In this document: piece by piece, positions 6,710 to 16,800 of the stretch | How the letters are laid out: every line of letters begins with the position of its first letter | How positions within the stretch are numbered: the first letter of the stretch is position 1 | NCBI GenBank assembly: GCA_900552105.1 | Contig: URYH01000018.1 | Span: forward strand, 1-24,878 | Origin: an uncultured Eubacteriales bacterium | GTDB lineage: Bacteria > Bacillota > Clostridia > Christensenellales > UBA1242 | Length of the DNA: 24,878 nucleotides | Direction: 5' to 3' | Notes under the pieces: model-generated | Told to the model about the DNA's origin: nothing | The model's database searches: none | Seen by the model: the letters and a program-made list of their open reading frames with translations, nothing else | Translations under genes and position numbers: made by a program

Positions 6710-9700
6710 TTATTTTTTCTTTTTTGCATCTTTCTTTTCTTGCATTTTTTTGATTTGTTCTGGAGATTTAACTTTCTTTCTTGTGATGATGAAATATGCA
6801 ACAACTCCACCCAAAATCAAGATTGCAAGAACAAGGAGAATGATTCCAAGAACTTCGGTTGGGAATTCTTTGTCTGCGCCTTCTGCCGTGACCGCGAATT
6901 CTTTTACGAGTGTTGTGACATTGCCAGCTTCATCAGTGAGAGTGAATGTGACTTGATAGGTTCCAACTTCTGACAGATTGTATTCATAACCTTCAACTCT
7001 TGTTGAATTTGTGAATTTGTTTGAAACTTCTTCGCCTGTTGTTGTGTTTTTGACAACAATTTTGAGGTCATCAAAAAGGTTAATTCCTGTGTCAACATTA
7101 TCCTTGACTGTGATTTTTGCTGGGTCAATAACAAGAATTGAGCCTGTTTTTCTGTCTGAGAAATCAATTGAAGAATCAAGTTCAAGTGTTGGTTTTTCTG
7201 TGTCGCCAACTTTAACAGCAAAACTCTTTGTTGCAGTGTTTCCAACTGTGTCAACAACTGTATATTTGATTGTATAAGTTCCGTCACGTCTGAATGTGTA
7301 GTTATAAGCCTCGTTTTCCGCATCTTGTGTGTCATAAGTTTTGTCAAGTTCGAGTGTTTTGTAAACTGATCCGTTGTAGAGAACTTCGATTTTTGATTTT
7401 GACCAATCAACATCGTTTACGCCATTTGTTGAAACATTAACCCTTGGAATGCTCATTGAAGCATTTTTTTCAAGTTTTTCAAATTCTTTGAATTCATTTG
7501 CAATTGTTGGAGCAAGAGTGTTCACAACATCAATTGTGTAGAGTGCAGATTTTGTTTCAAGAGATCCGTCACGAACTGTGTATTGAATAACAAATTTTCC
7601 AGTTGTAAGTGGTCTGAACTTGCCAAGAATAATTGGTTCGTATTCGCCTTCTGCTGAAACAACTTCAACCGTGTAGTCTGGGTCGTTAACTTCTTCGCCA
7701 TCTCCATTTTTGATGCTTGGGATTGGAAGAGTGAGACTTTCGCCAAGTTCAAGAGTTTGAACGCTGTCATCAAAGATTGGTTTTACAATTGTTGGAGCGA
7801 CTGTTGCACGAACTTCATTTGTTTTAAATGTATAGAGGAATGTGTTTCCTGCAATGTCTGTGACAACATATGAAACTCTGTAATTTCCCGATTTTGATGC
7901 TTTGAATTTTGCGCCGCTAACTTTGAGTCCGCCAGTGACTTTTTCAAGTTTTTTGCCAGAAACTGCAACAGATTTTCCGTCTTTGTCATAAACTTTGATA
8001 ACAACTGAAAGATAATCAACTTTGTCGTCAGTGAATGTCATTGTTGGAAGTGTGATTTCGCTGAATTGATCGTTGATATCATTCATATCGTCATAATCTT
8101 CTGGTGTGCCAACAAGACTTGGAAGAGTTGTGTCTGTGATGTCGAGAACTTCAATTGTTTTTGTCATTGTGCCGATTGCACCATCATCGTTTTTGGTTTC
8201 AACTCTGATTTCAAGAGAGCCCGCTTTTGTTGTTTTGATTGTATATTTGCCTGCTTCAAGTTCTGTGAGTTCTGTCCAATCAGTTTCACCTGCTTGCTTA
8301 AAGGAAGTTCTAACAACCATTCTGTCGTCATTGCTGTCTGTTGCTGTTGGTTTTTCAAATGAAATTTCTTCGCCAAGTTTAACTTGTTTTGGAAGAACGG
8401 TTCCAAAATCAATTTCTGGTGTTGAAGGAGTGTATGCATCAACAAGTTCCATTGTGTATGATTTTGTTGTGTCATTTTTTGAAGAGTCAATCGCGGTATA
8501 AGAAATTGTGTAAATTCCACTCTTGAATGCTTCTTCTTTTCCGTCAACATTGAGATTGTTGTCGTAATAGTTGAAAATAACATAGTTTGAAATGTTTGCT
8601 TTGTCAGCAAAAGTGTTTTCGTTGTAGTTGAGAATCACTGGTTTTTTGCTGTCTTCGCTTCCAATTGTTCCTTGATCAAGTGTGTAGGTTTTAATTCTAT
8701 AAATTTCTCTCTTGTATGTGATTGCTTCACCAGAATTGTCTGTTGCATAAATTGCAGGAAGAACAATGTTTTCAAGACCAAATTTTGAAGGAACTGTGTG
8801 ACTTTGGTCAACAATTTTTTCTCCTTCCAATTTGCCGTAGTAAACAACTGGATCTTTTGTGTCTTTTACATCTTTGATTGTGAATGAGAAACTTTCTGCT
8901 TCTGTTCCAAAAACGTTTTTGATTGTGTATTTAACAACATAATCACCTTTTTCTGTTGGTGTGAAAACACCGTCTTTAAGCATTGAAGACTTGTCCACTC
9001 CGCCTTTTGTGATCGAAATTGTGTAGTATACATCAACCTTTTCGCCGGTTTCTTTGTTTGTTCCAGAAACTGTTGGCAGTTTTGTCTCAACACCCAAAAC
9101 CGCTGTTGTTGGTTTTGTTGAATTAAATGAATAATTCAATGTGTAGTCATTTTTATAAGTTGTGTTGACATTGAGTGAAAATTGTTTTTGTGCTGCAACT
9201 GTTCCACCAGCAAGAGTATATGTGTAAGTGAAGATATATTCTCCCGTTTTGTCTGGCTTGAATGTGTTTTCAGCAGAAACTGTTGCTGTTGAGCCGCTTG
9301 GTTTTTGAACTGAAACAGCAACTGTTGCTCCGTCAACTTTTTTCTTTGTCTTGCTTGAAATAACCTCAGGCATTGGAAGAAGAATTGTTCCATCAAAACC
9401 TTTTTCCTTGATTTTGTCAGAAATTTCAATGTTCATTTCGCTTGGAATAATTCTGTTTGTGTTTTCTGGGAATTCAAAGTAAAATCCGCTTTTTGTCACT
9501 TTGATAACTTTTTCTGAAAGCACATATTCGGTTGAGCCACTTGTCATGAAATAGATAACGCGATAATCTCCAACCATTGTTGGAACAAATCCGTCCGCGT
9601 CAAGCGTGACTTTTCTGTTTGATGGATCCAAAACTCGAACTTCGCAAGTTGCAGGTTTTGTCACTTTGATTTTGCCTTCATCCTCGCCAATGACATAATC

Positions 9701-9859
9701 AGTTGCAAAGCCCTGAATTTGAGCTTGTTCAACAGTTGTTGTATAGTCGTAAGCAGGGTCTGGATCAGCATAGGCAACGTTTCCAAGTGTAGGCAAAACA
9801 AGTCCTGAAGCCAAAGTCATGCAGCCAAGTGCCATAAAAAATTTTGCTGTTTTTTTCAT
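6710..9859 (-). CDS. Secreted membrane-anchored protein with about nine Ig-like repeats
   Basis: A 1049-residue surface protein. The N-terminus has a typical signal peptide, with MKKTAKFF, a hydrophobic core and AYA before Asp32 as the likely cleavage site. The body is about nine repeats, each ending in a Gly-x-Tyr-x-x-x-Tyr strand and an acidic or Gly/Asn turn, for example FTPTEKGDYVVKYTI, FKASKSGNYRVSYVVTD, YTFRRDGTYTIKYTVVD and YNLSEVGTYQVTFTLTD. This pattern belongs to bacterial Ig-like/HYR-type beta-sandwich domains used as stalks or adhesion modules. The C-terminus has a transmembrane helix (about 1001-1026) and a Lys-rich cytoplasmic tail, with no LPXTG, so anchoring is membrane-based. 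AGGAG at 9870-9866 precedes the ATG. A promoter with a 9-bp inverted repeat in the leader lies upstream. There is no catalytic motif; binding or structural work is inferred. Confidence 0.85.
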   Translation of the reverse strand: MKKTAKFFMALGCMTLASGLVLPTLGNVAYADPDPAYDYTTTVEQAQIQGFATDYVIGEDEGKIKVTKPATCEVRVLDPSNRKVTLDADGFVPTMVGDYRVIYFMTSGSTEYVLSEKVIKVTKSGFYFEFPENTNRIIPSEMNIEISDKIKEKGFDGTILLPMPEVISSKTKKKVDGATVAVSVQKPSGSTATVSAENTFKPDKTGEYIFTYTYTLAGGTVAAQKQFSLNVNTTYKNDYTLNYSFNSTKPTTAVLGVETKLPTVSGTNKETGEKVDVYYTISITKGGVDKSSMLKDGVFTPTEKGDYVVKYTIKNVFGTEAESFSFTIKDVKDTKDPVVYYGKLEGEKIVDQSHTVPSKFGLENIVLPAIYATDNSGEAITYKREIYRIKTYTLDQGTIGSEDSKKPVILNYNENTFADKANISNYVIFNYYDNNLNVDGKEEAFKSGIYTISYTAIDSSKNDTTKSYTMELVDAYTPSTPEIDFGTVLPKQVKLGEEISFEKPTATDSNDDRMVVRTSFKQAGETDWTELTELEAGKYTIKTTKAGSLEIRVETKNDDGAIGTMTKTIEVLDITDTTLPSLVGTPEDYDDMNDINDQFSEITLPTMTFTDDKVDYLSVVIKVYDKDGKSVAVSGKKLEKVTGGLKVSGAKFKASKSGNYRVSYVVTDIAGNTFLYTFKTNEVRATVAPTIVKPIFDDSVQTLELGESLTLPIPSIKNGDGEEVNDPDYTVEVVSAEGEYEPIILGKFRPLTTGKFVIQYTVRDGSLETKSALYTIDVVNTLAPTIANEFKEFEKLEKNASMSIPRVNVSTNGVNDVDWSKSKIEVLYNGSVYKTLELDKTYDTQDAENEAYNYTFRRDGTYTIKYTVVDTVGNTATKSFAVKVGDTEKPTLELDSSIDFSDRKTGSILVIDPAKITVKDNVDTGINLFDDLKIVVKNTTTGEEVSNKFTNSTRVEGYEYNLSEVGTYQVTFTLTDEAGNVTTLVKEFAVTAEGADKEFPTEVLGIILLVLAILILGGVVAYFIITRKKVKSPEQIKKMQEKKDAKKKK

Positions 9860-9879
9860 ATATTTCTCCTGTCATGATT

Positions 9880-9908
9880 TTACATAACACAAAGTTTTGG
9901 TTATGTAA
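9880..9908. promoter_or_regulatory. Perfect 9-bp inverted repeat in the leader of the surface protein gene
   Basis: TTACATAAC (9880-9888) and GTTATGTAA (9900-9908) are separated by 11 bases. It lies between the predicted transcription start (about 9917) and the ribosome-binding site (9870-9866). It could be an operator for a dimeric repressor or an RNA hairpin in the leader; there is no T-run, so it is not a terminator. Confidence 0.5.
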
Positions 9909-9923
9909 TATTGATACTAATAA

Positions 9924-9952
9924 ATTCTATACAAAAGCCATTTCAATGTCAA
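9924..9952 (-). promoter_or_regulatory. Predicted promoter of the 1049-residue surface protein gene
   Basis: On the minus strand TTGACA (9952-9947), 17 bases, TAGAAT (9929-9924, five of six). The -35 is half of a 6-bp inverted repeat, TGTCAA at 9947-9952 and TTGACA at 9960-9965, which could be an operator. The plus-strand 10-mer GTCAAACAAA covering the -35 also covers the -35 of the giant gene. The stretch 9966-10116 holds nothing I recognise. Confidence 0.6.
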
Positions 9953-10116
9953 ACAAAACTTGACAATTTCCGCACGTGATTTTGTTCAACATTATTGTGT
10001 TTTGAATATTCAAATTTATCCTGACTTCTTTTGTCGAAAAAAAGCACCCACAAAACACCAACAGCAACAATTTCCGCATTGTCATTGTGCCATCGAGCAC
10101 GAGTGGCTGCTTAATA

Positions 10117-10391
10117 TTTTTTTATAACTTTTCAAGAGTTATGGCATTCTTTGCCTTAACTCTTCTTGTTGGCCAAACCGCATAAACAACAAAAGTGTGT
10201 CAAGTGTTCGAGTGCAACTGCACTCGAATTCATTTCACACTTGACATTAGTTTTGTGTTTATGCAAATAAAAAAGGTTTAAATGAGATTTCTCCCCAATG
10301 GTCGAGGCGTTGAAGCCTGAGGTCGAAATGACACGAACAAGGTCATAAAAAGAAAAAGGATTTGTCCCCAAATTTGACAAATCCTCTTTTT
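10117..10391 (+). repeat. Structured three-hairpin element, copy 1 (possible ncRNA)
   Basis: Hairpin A: 10134-10146 pairs with 10152-10164 around TTCTT, 12 of 13 pairs. Hairpin B: basal stem 10180-10194 with 10251-10264 (one bulged A), middle stem TGTCAAGTGT (10198-10207) with ACACTTGACA (10237-10246), apical stem TCGAGTGC-AACT-GCACTCGA (10208-10227), and a 9-nt one-sided bulge at 10228-10236 containing CATTT. Hairpin C: GGATTTGTC (10358-10366), loop CCCAAATTT, GACAAATCC (10376-10384), then TCTTTTT. A second copy at 24680 has the same layout with compensatory changes in the stems. Between B and C this copy carries an extra ~80-nt block. Hairpin C could terminate transcripts on either strand (the minus side has a longer T-run), so the transcribed strand is unsure. 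It does not encode a protein. Confidence 0.65.
10283..10333. repeat. REP-like palindromic repeat inserted within the structured element
   Basis: The segment starts with TGAGATTTCTCC and ends with GGTCGAAATGACAC, around AGGC-GTTGAA-GCCT. Read on the minus strand it has the GTGTCATTTCGACC ... GGAGAAATCTC layout that I recognise from intergenic REP-like repeats in many bacterial genomes. Copy 2 of the structured element lacks it at this position, which suggests an insertion. A genome-wide count is needed to prove it is a repeat. Confidence 0.45.
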
Positions 10392-10393
10392 AT

Positions 10394-10466
10394 GGCCGCA
10401 GTGAGTTGACCTCTTGCCCCACTCCGCCAAGGGCGCCGGGGTTTGGGGCTTGCGTCGTCCCAAAGG
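10394..10466. repeat. GC-rich palindromic block
   Basis: A sudden GC-rich stretch in an otherwise AT-rich intergenic region. GCCCCA and TGGGGC form the outer arms of a hairpin, with CCGCC and GGGCG pairing inside. Neither strand gives a convincing gene; the minus-strand frame here is Arg/Pro-rich and looks spurious. It is probably part of a composite intergenic repeat with its neighbours; transfer from elsewhere is possible but not shown. Confidence 0.4.
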
Positions 10467-10473
10467 TTTTTTC

Positions 10474-10499
10474 GTTCTTTTTTGACTCCAAAAAAGAAC
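10474..10499. other. Perfect 11-bp hairpin, terminator-like
   Basis: GTTCTTTTTTG (10474-10484), loop ACTC, CAAAAAAGAAC (10489-10499). The stem is mainly A/T and no T-run follows on the plus strand; on the minus strand it is followed by GAAAAAACC. It marks the right edge of the repeat cluster and may insulate the next gene, but could equally be the end of a repeat unit. Confidence 0.45.
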
Positions 10500-10522
10500 A
10501 CCAAAAGCAAAAAGAACACAAA

Positions 10523-10552
10523 TTGACTTTGCTGCATATTATGCACTAGAAC
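10523..10552 (+). promoter_or_regulatory. Predicted promoter with internal palindrome, Cys/Gly peptide gene
   Basis: TTGACT (10523-10528), an 18-base spacer and TAGAAC (10547-10552, four of six). The spacer contains the perfect palindrome TGCATA-T-TATGCA (10533-10545), a good place for a repressor to sit. The transcription start would be near 10559, giving a 66-nt leader. Confidence 0.4.
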
Positions 10553-10624
10553 AAAAGAATTAATGGAGCACAAAAGATAAAATTACATAAATTCTTTTTT
10601 TCAAAATATATTTTGGAGGTACAT

Positions 10625-10828
10625 ATGGGATTCGGATTCGGTAATTTCGGCACAAACGGCTGCGGTGGATGCGACATTTGCTCACTCATCTTTTTGATGA
10701 TGTTGCTCCAATGCTGCGGATGCGGCAACGGATTTGGCATGGAAGGTGGATGCGGCTGTGGAAACTTCCTCTGGCTCATTCTTCTTCTCAACTGCTGCTG
10801 CGGTGGCAACAAACAACCAACCTGCTAA
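10625..10828 (+). CDS. Small Cys/Gly-rich peptide with two hydrophobic segments
   Basis: A 67-residue peptide with 12 cysteines and very high glycine. GGAGGT (10615-10620) sits four bases before the ATG at 10625; a TTG at 10613 is in frame but overlaps this ribosome-binding site, so the ATG is preferred. It is built as a tandem duplication: a Cys/Gly stretch, a hydrophobic core (SLIFLMMLL, then FLWLILLL), then QCCGCG or NCCCGG. Small proteins of this look are frequent in gut clostridial genomes and are sometimes labelled 'chorion class high-cysteine HCB protein 13', a name from similarity only. There is no signal peptide and no leader/core cleavage site. Membrane insertion, metal binding or disulfide cross-linking are possible; none is shown. 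It is monocistronic, with its own promoter and terminator. Confidence 0.8.
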   Translation: MGFGFGNFGTNGCGGCDICSLIFLMMLLQCCGCGNGFGMEGGCGCGNFLWLILLLNCCCGGNKQPTC

Positions 10829-10841
10829 GAAATAAGCCACA

Positions 10842-10870
10842 AAAAAATCCCACGCACTGTGGGATTTTTT
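10842..10870. terminator. Bidirectional terminator between the Cys/Gly peptide and the giant gene
   Basis: AAAAAATCCCAC (10842-10853), loop GCACT, GTGGGATTTTTT (10859-10870), followed by ATTTTTTT on the plus strand. The 12-bp stem ends 14 bases after the peptide gene and 26 bases from the stop of the convergent giant gene, and has T-runs for both directions. Confidence 0.9.
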
Positions 10871-10895
10871 ATTTTTTTGAGGCTCATTGTCCAAA

Positions 10896-13800
10896 TTATG
10901 CACTTTGTTGATTGCTTTTTGTTGGATCAAAATGTTCAAATGTGACTTTGATTTCATTTCCGTTGAATTTCAGTGATTTATCAACTCCTTCAATTGAGTC
11001 TTTGTAAGTTATCGTGACATTTATTGTTTTACTAAGAAGTCCAGAAGAGTCACTAATTTCTAAGTTATTGCCACCATTGATTGTTATAAGTTTATTACCA
11101 CTTCTCATCATTTCATTTGCAACTCTCAAAGATGTCAATTCCCCGTCAAGCCCTGTAAGAGTGATTTTGTCTGCCCAACTTGAATTTTTTGTTGTTTCTT
11201 CTGTGAGTTCAAGAGCGGTTGAACCTACTTGATAATAACTTTCACCATTTTTGAATTTCATCTTTTCGTTTTCAACAACAATCTTATAAGTTGTGCCGTC
11301 AATCTCAATCTCGTATCTGTTGTTATTCAACTCCGAAACCCATTGTGCTGTGCCAAGAACTGTTGTGACAACACCTTCAGTCTTAAACAGTTGAAGTGTG
11401 TTTGCATTAAATCTATATGTTGCACCACCCACTTCTCCAGTCCAATCAAGTTTGACTTTGATATTTCCGTCTTGTGCTTCAAGCGGATCACCTGTTGTCA
11501 CCTGATTGAATTTGTCAACAACTTTGTAGTTCCATTGAGCCCAGTATTTGTTTGAATTATACTCCCAAACAACAAATATGCTCTCATAAAGTGTTTCGTA
11601 TTTCACAGTTGGTGTGGCACCTGATGTCTCAACCGTATACTTTATGTTGTTGATTGTGACAGTGTTTGCATTGTCAATCTTTTTGGAAATCAAAAGTTGT
11701 GTTCCGTCAACCTTGTAGGTTATGCCCGTCACATCGTCAACAAATTGCCCGTCCGTGAGTGGAACAACCCTGTATCCGATTTTCAAAGTCTTGTTTGTTG
11801 AGTCATATGTATATTTAATATTGTTGATCGTTGCCGTATCACTTGTCAATCCTGCTTTCAAACTCAAGACGCGTGTATTGCCGTCATATGAATAACTGCC
11901 TTCAAGCGTTCCGCCAGTCATTTTATCTGCAGGTTCGGAAGTCAATGTCAAAGACTCATCACCAAGGACTGTGTAATATTTTGGCGTCAAACTTACTGGC
12001 ACAGAATCACCAGTGAGTTTTATTTCGGCGCCCTTAATAACCTCTGTTAACTTGTCGCCACGTCCGACATAGTCATAACTAATTTGTCCAGCAACTGTTT
12101 GTTTAACTTCTGGATAAATTCCAAACTTCAACAAAATTCCAATGTCAATACTGTCCAAATCCGTCTTCACATTGTTGGTGTTGCTTGTGACAGTGATTTT
12201 TAGTGTTGTGTTGAGAGATTGAGCGGAACCATATTGAGCATTTCCGATGTTATTGATTGTCTTGCCATCCACATCCACAATGTCTGTTCCGTCAATTGAG
12301 ATGTTATATGCAAATGTATAGTGGTCTGTTGGATTTTCTCTTGACGCGTAATAGAGATTGTCGGTTTTGTTCACTTCCAAAAGTATAAATTGGATTATGC
12401 CATCAGCGCTCGAAGTGCTGCTGCTACTAAATAGTTTGATAGTATATTGAGATACATCTTGAATTGGTGTTAGTGCACCCTTGTCATCAAGCGGCCAGTC
12501 TGTAGGGTTTGATCCTCCTTTTATCCACGTGTAGTCTGCAGTTGTTGAATTTCCTTTATAAATCTCAACTTTGCTATACTTGTCAAAAGATTTGAGAACA
12601 ACATTATCTCCGTTTGCATCTTTTGCAACAAGTTTATACAAATCGTAAGGTATAGATTTTTGATGAGGAATATATTGGCTTTCAATCTCTTGTTTCTCAT
12701 TGGTTTTATATTTTGTGATGATTGAATCAAGTTGAACCCCATAGAGATTGCCGTCTGTGTCAATTTTGAGTGAGCTGTCTGAACCATAGTTATCACTGGT
12801 GTTCTCGCTTGTTGCATCGGTGATTTGTGCCGTATAGAACGAAGCAAGTTGAATTGTCTCTTCTCCGCTTTTCTTGAACGAAATTGGGAATTGGTTGCTT
12901 TCCCAGTCAATTTTGCCACCTGTTGTGAAAGTTATGTCATTTGAAGAAATCACAACCTGTGTTTCAGCACCAACAACATATCTCAAATATTGATAATATC
13001 CATATTTATCTGAAATTTTGATTACAACGCGCTTTGCATTGAGTCTTGGAGGGTTGGCAATAGTGAGCTTCGCGTTGTTGCCTTGTTGTGTGATTTTTGC
13101 ATTTAGTGTTGCATCTGTTCCATCAACAATTTCAAGTGTATATTCACCCTCGACAACATCGGCTGTCACGCCATTTCTTCGAATGGTGAAATCTGTGCCT
13201 TTTGCGTTGGAAATCAATGGATATGTTTCATTATTCTTGACTTGATTATAACTAATCAAGCCATATGCATATGGGTCATTTTCATAAATGGTTTCAGTCC
13301 TGTAGTTGACAACGATTTCAATTGAAGGCAAAATTGTGATTCCAATGGTTTTAAATTCCGCATTTTCATAAGGCTTGAATTTAATTCTGAAATTCATGCC
13401 ACCTTCTGGTGCCCCCAAAATGTTGATTGACTTCCCGTCTGCTGTGAATTTCACACCTTCATAGCCAGCTGCTGTTTCGCCGTTGGCAAAACCAAGATCA
13501 AATATTTTCGTGAGACTTTCTGTCGAGAAATATTTTGTAAGCCCAAAAGTTTCAATAATGTTGTATGCTTTGCCGGCATTAAGATAGTAGTAGTTGAGAA
13601 GTTCGCTAGGATTTTCTGGGTCAAAAATTCCTTCGATTGTGTGGCTGTCAAGAGTTGGATTCATGACGAAATCCCAAACTCTCTTATATTTGTATTCTCC
13701 CGAAACACTTTGACCATTGTATTTGAAATTGACAATATGATACTCATCGTCTTTTTTTGTTTGCTCAACAACGAAGTCGACCATTGTCGAATCGTTTGCC

Positions 13801-16800
13801 GTAAAACTTTCATTATAGTCATCACTCAAAATCAAGTTGTTATACACAAATTGAAGTCTTGGAGAATTGTTTATAATATTATAATAAACAACTTTATATA
13901 TTTTTGCATTTTCACCAGCATCAATTGTTATTTGTCCATTTTCAACAGAATAACTCTTCGAGCCCACATCAACCTTATATTGCTCGCCATTTTTTGTCAC
14001 TTCATATCTTATTCCATCAATTTCAACATAACCTCGAGCCGTGTCGAAAGGTGTCAAAGCATCTCCGCCATTGATTGGAAGAATCTCTGCACCATTTCCG
14101 TCAAGATGCGTTGGGTCTGTTGTGACAAGCGTTGAAATCACTGGATTTTTGCAAACTGTGAAAGTATATTGTGCAAACGTGTAAGTATAGTCCCCAATTG
14201 TTGCTTGAGCACTGATAACCACTTCTGCCTCAGACACTGTGACATCAGTCATATCAAAAGTGAATTTCCCTTCGCTTTCCCAACTGTTTGTCAGAATGTC
14301 GTTATTCTCTTTGTCCTTGCCTTTAATGATGTTTTGGTTCGACGAAGCAGTGTATGAGATGGTTGGATTTGGAACATAGACTGAAATGGTATATTTTGTT
14401 TCTTCTGTTGTAGTAACTGTGGCTGTCAAAACATTATTTGTCAAAGTCTTATTCTCTATAGATTTAACACTTTCTTCACCGATTTTTATTATTGTTAAGT
14501 CTATTCCCTCTCCTTCATATGTTGCCACGCAAGGATAACTTATGGCTTCTTTTCCTTCTCCAACTGTTGCCGTTCCATAAGCATATTTTGTGACAGCCAT
14601 TCTTGGCGCTTTGTCGCTTGAAATGTCGGATTTTGCATTAATATCAAACTCTCTTGCATCCGCATAGAAATATTCGCTTGTTTGACCGACTGCAACAAAG
14701 TTTCCATTTTCATCTTTGGTGCTTGTCGAAATTGTTGGATATGAAACCACTGCACCAACGCTTGGTTTGAGCGAGAGTGAATAATATGCAAATGCAACTT
14801 CTTTTGCGTCTGCTCCTTTTCCACGAAGAACAGAAAAACGTAATTTCACAACAGATTCAGATGTGATTTCTTTTCCAACAACCTTAAGTTCTCCAGTTTC
14901 TGCGAAATCAGTATCAACTATATCAATCAATTTGATGTTGCTTTCAACCTGATATTTATATGTGAACACAGGTGTGATCGTGATTGTGAGAACTTTGATT
15001 GTTGTTGGTTGTGGCTGTTCTCCACCTTCGGCAGAAGACTCGCCACTTCCAGAATCACCTTCGTTTGTTGGAGTTGTTCCGCCCTCTGGTGAATTGCCAT
15101 TATCACCAGTTGAACCGTTTTCTTCAGGCTCATCAGCTATTTTTGCTGAAAATTCATATAAATCTGTGTTGAGTTCAAGGGCAAAATTGCCGTCCACAGG
15201 ATTTCCCTCTTTGTCGACAAGAGAAAATTTTCCATCAGCATCTTTCACAATTGTGAATTCTTGTTCTTCTGCTCCAGTAAATATAATCGAAATTATGTTT
15301 TGTCCGCTGTTTTCATCTTTTGTGATTTTGAAAACATTGCTTGAATATCCGTCCAATTTGCCAACCAAATAATACAAATACAAGTTGTCATAAAGCACTT
15401 GAAGCAAAGAGTCATCATCTGTGTTTCCTGCATAATTTTTTATCTTAACAGGACTTTCTTCTGCAATAATCTTGAATATTTCGCCAAGATCAACAATTTT
15501 TTCTTGTCCACCAGTTATCACACCGCCATCAAATGGAGTGTCTGGGCTTGTTATGCTTTCGCTTCCACCAATGATTATGACGGCTGGATTTTGATTGAGA
15601 TCAACAACAAATGTGTAATCTCCGCCCTCCTCTGATATTCCACTAACAGTAATTTTGAGTTGTGTGTTTGTTTTGCTCAAACCAACAATCTTAATTGATT
15701 TTCCGTTGATGATTGCTTGAATTGTTTTTCCGTTTTCATTCACGTATGAAGCACTATATTCCCATTTGTCAAAATTGAACATATCTTTTTCAATTTTATC
15801 TTTATAACCAACAACGTCGCCAGTTTTTTCAGCTTTATACGTTTTGCTGCCTTCCTCAATTTTTGAATTTGTTGGTTGCTCAACAATGTCTTTCAGCCCT
15901 TCAAAATAGTTGAATGCCACTTCGACCCCGTCAAGTTTATAAACAGACTCTCCAGCACCACCAGTTGCTTCAAACTTAACGCCATAAAAAGCAAATTCAA
16001 TTTTGCTTTCTTTATTTATCATGCTCAAAGCAATGTTTGTTCCATCCCATTCAAGCAAAAGTCCATTTTCAAACAAATATTTATTGTCGGTCATTTTGGT
16101 ATTTTGAGTTATGTAAATTATTTGGACATCACTTGTTTTTGTTGTCTTTATAACTTTGCCAGTGAGCGTCCACTCTTTTGATGTCTCATCTTGTTTGAGT
16201 GTTGCGCCATCCGACAACTTATAAGAATATGTTTTTGATTTGTCATTTTCGTCAGTGATCTCAACTGTTTCACTTTGGGAAAGAGCATCTTTTTGTTCAT
16301 CTGTGAACATGCTGATGTCTGAAATTTGTTCACTGAACTCTTTCGTCTCAAGCGTTGTTGTCAAACACACATTGCTGCCAATCACGCCAATCACAAAGTT
16401 GATTTTTGAACCATTGCTCTCAATCACACGACTCCAAGCATTTTCTGACCCCGTAGCCTCTTTCGCCTCTTCCGATGAAGTATAAATCATCCAATCATCC
16501 GCGGTTTGATCACCCACATAGTCTTCGAGATAGATATGGATATTTCCGATTGCATAACCATGCTGATAAATTTTGATTGTATTGAATGGATCTTCTTTGC
16601 TTGCAAGGCTTGCAGCGGTTGTGAGTTCAAATGGAGTCGAAGCAAAATCTTTTGAATTTGTAATATCTTGTTCGGTCACTCCCCACCAACTTTCAACAAG
16701 ATCAAAGAGTGTGCCTTTTCCTTCTTCAAGTTCTTCTAATATTGCATCACTTTTCAAAGTCTTTGTTGTCGCCATTGGAAGAACCCAATAATCACCAACA

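Noticed and set aside
8106..8501. Long frames opposite and out of frame within the two surface-protein genes.
   Set aside because: Repetitive Thr/Val/Ser-rich genes create open antisense frames; none has a ribosome-binding site or domain.
9818..9832. Lipobox in the signal peptide of the 1049-residue protein (ALGC at residues 10-13).
   Set aside because: Position -3 is Ala and the hydrophobic region before the Cys is too short; AYA near residue 31 is a better cleavage site.
10117..10270. Integron attC site.
   Set aside because: Length fits, but there is no paired RYYYAAC/GTTRRRY core, the conserved block is at one side only, and no integrase or cassette is present.
10117..10391. Retron msr-msd or 6S RNA.
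   Set aside because: No reverse transcriptase in the window, and two diverged copies next to each other's kind of gene do not fit 6S, which also has a large central bubble.
10278..10573. Overlapping minus-strand frames rich in Arg, Pro and Gly.
   Set aside because: They lie on palindromic, GC-rich repeat sequence with no ribosome-binding site and no recognisable domain.
10613..10624. TTG start giving a 71-residue Cys/Gly peptide.
   Set aside because: It overlaps the GGAGGT ribosome-binding site that clearly serves the ATG at 10625.
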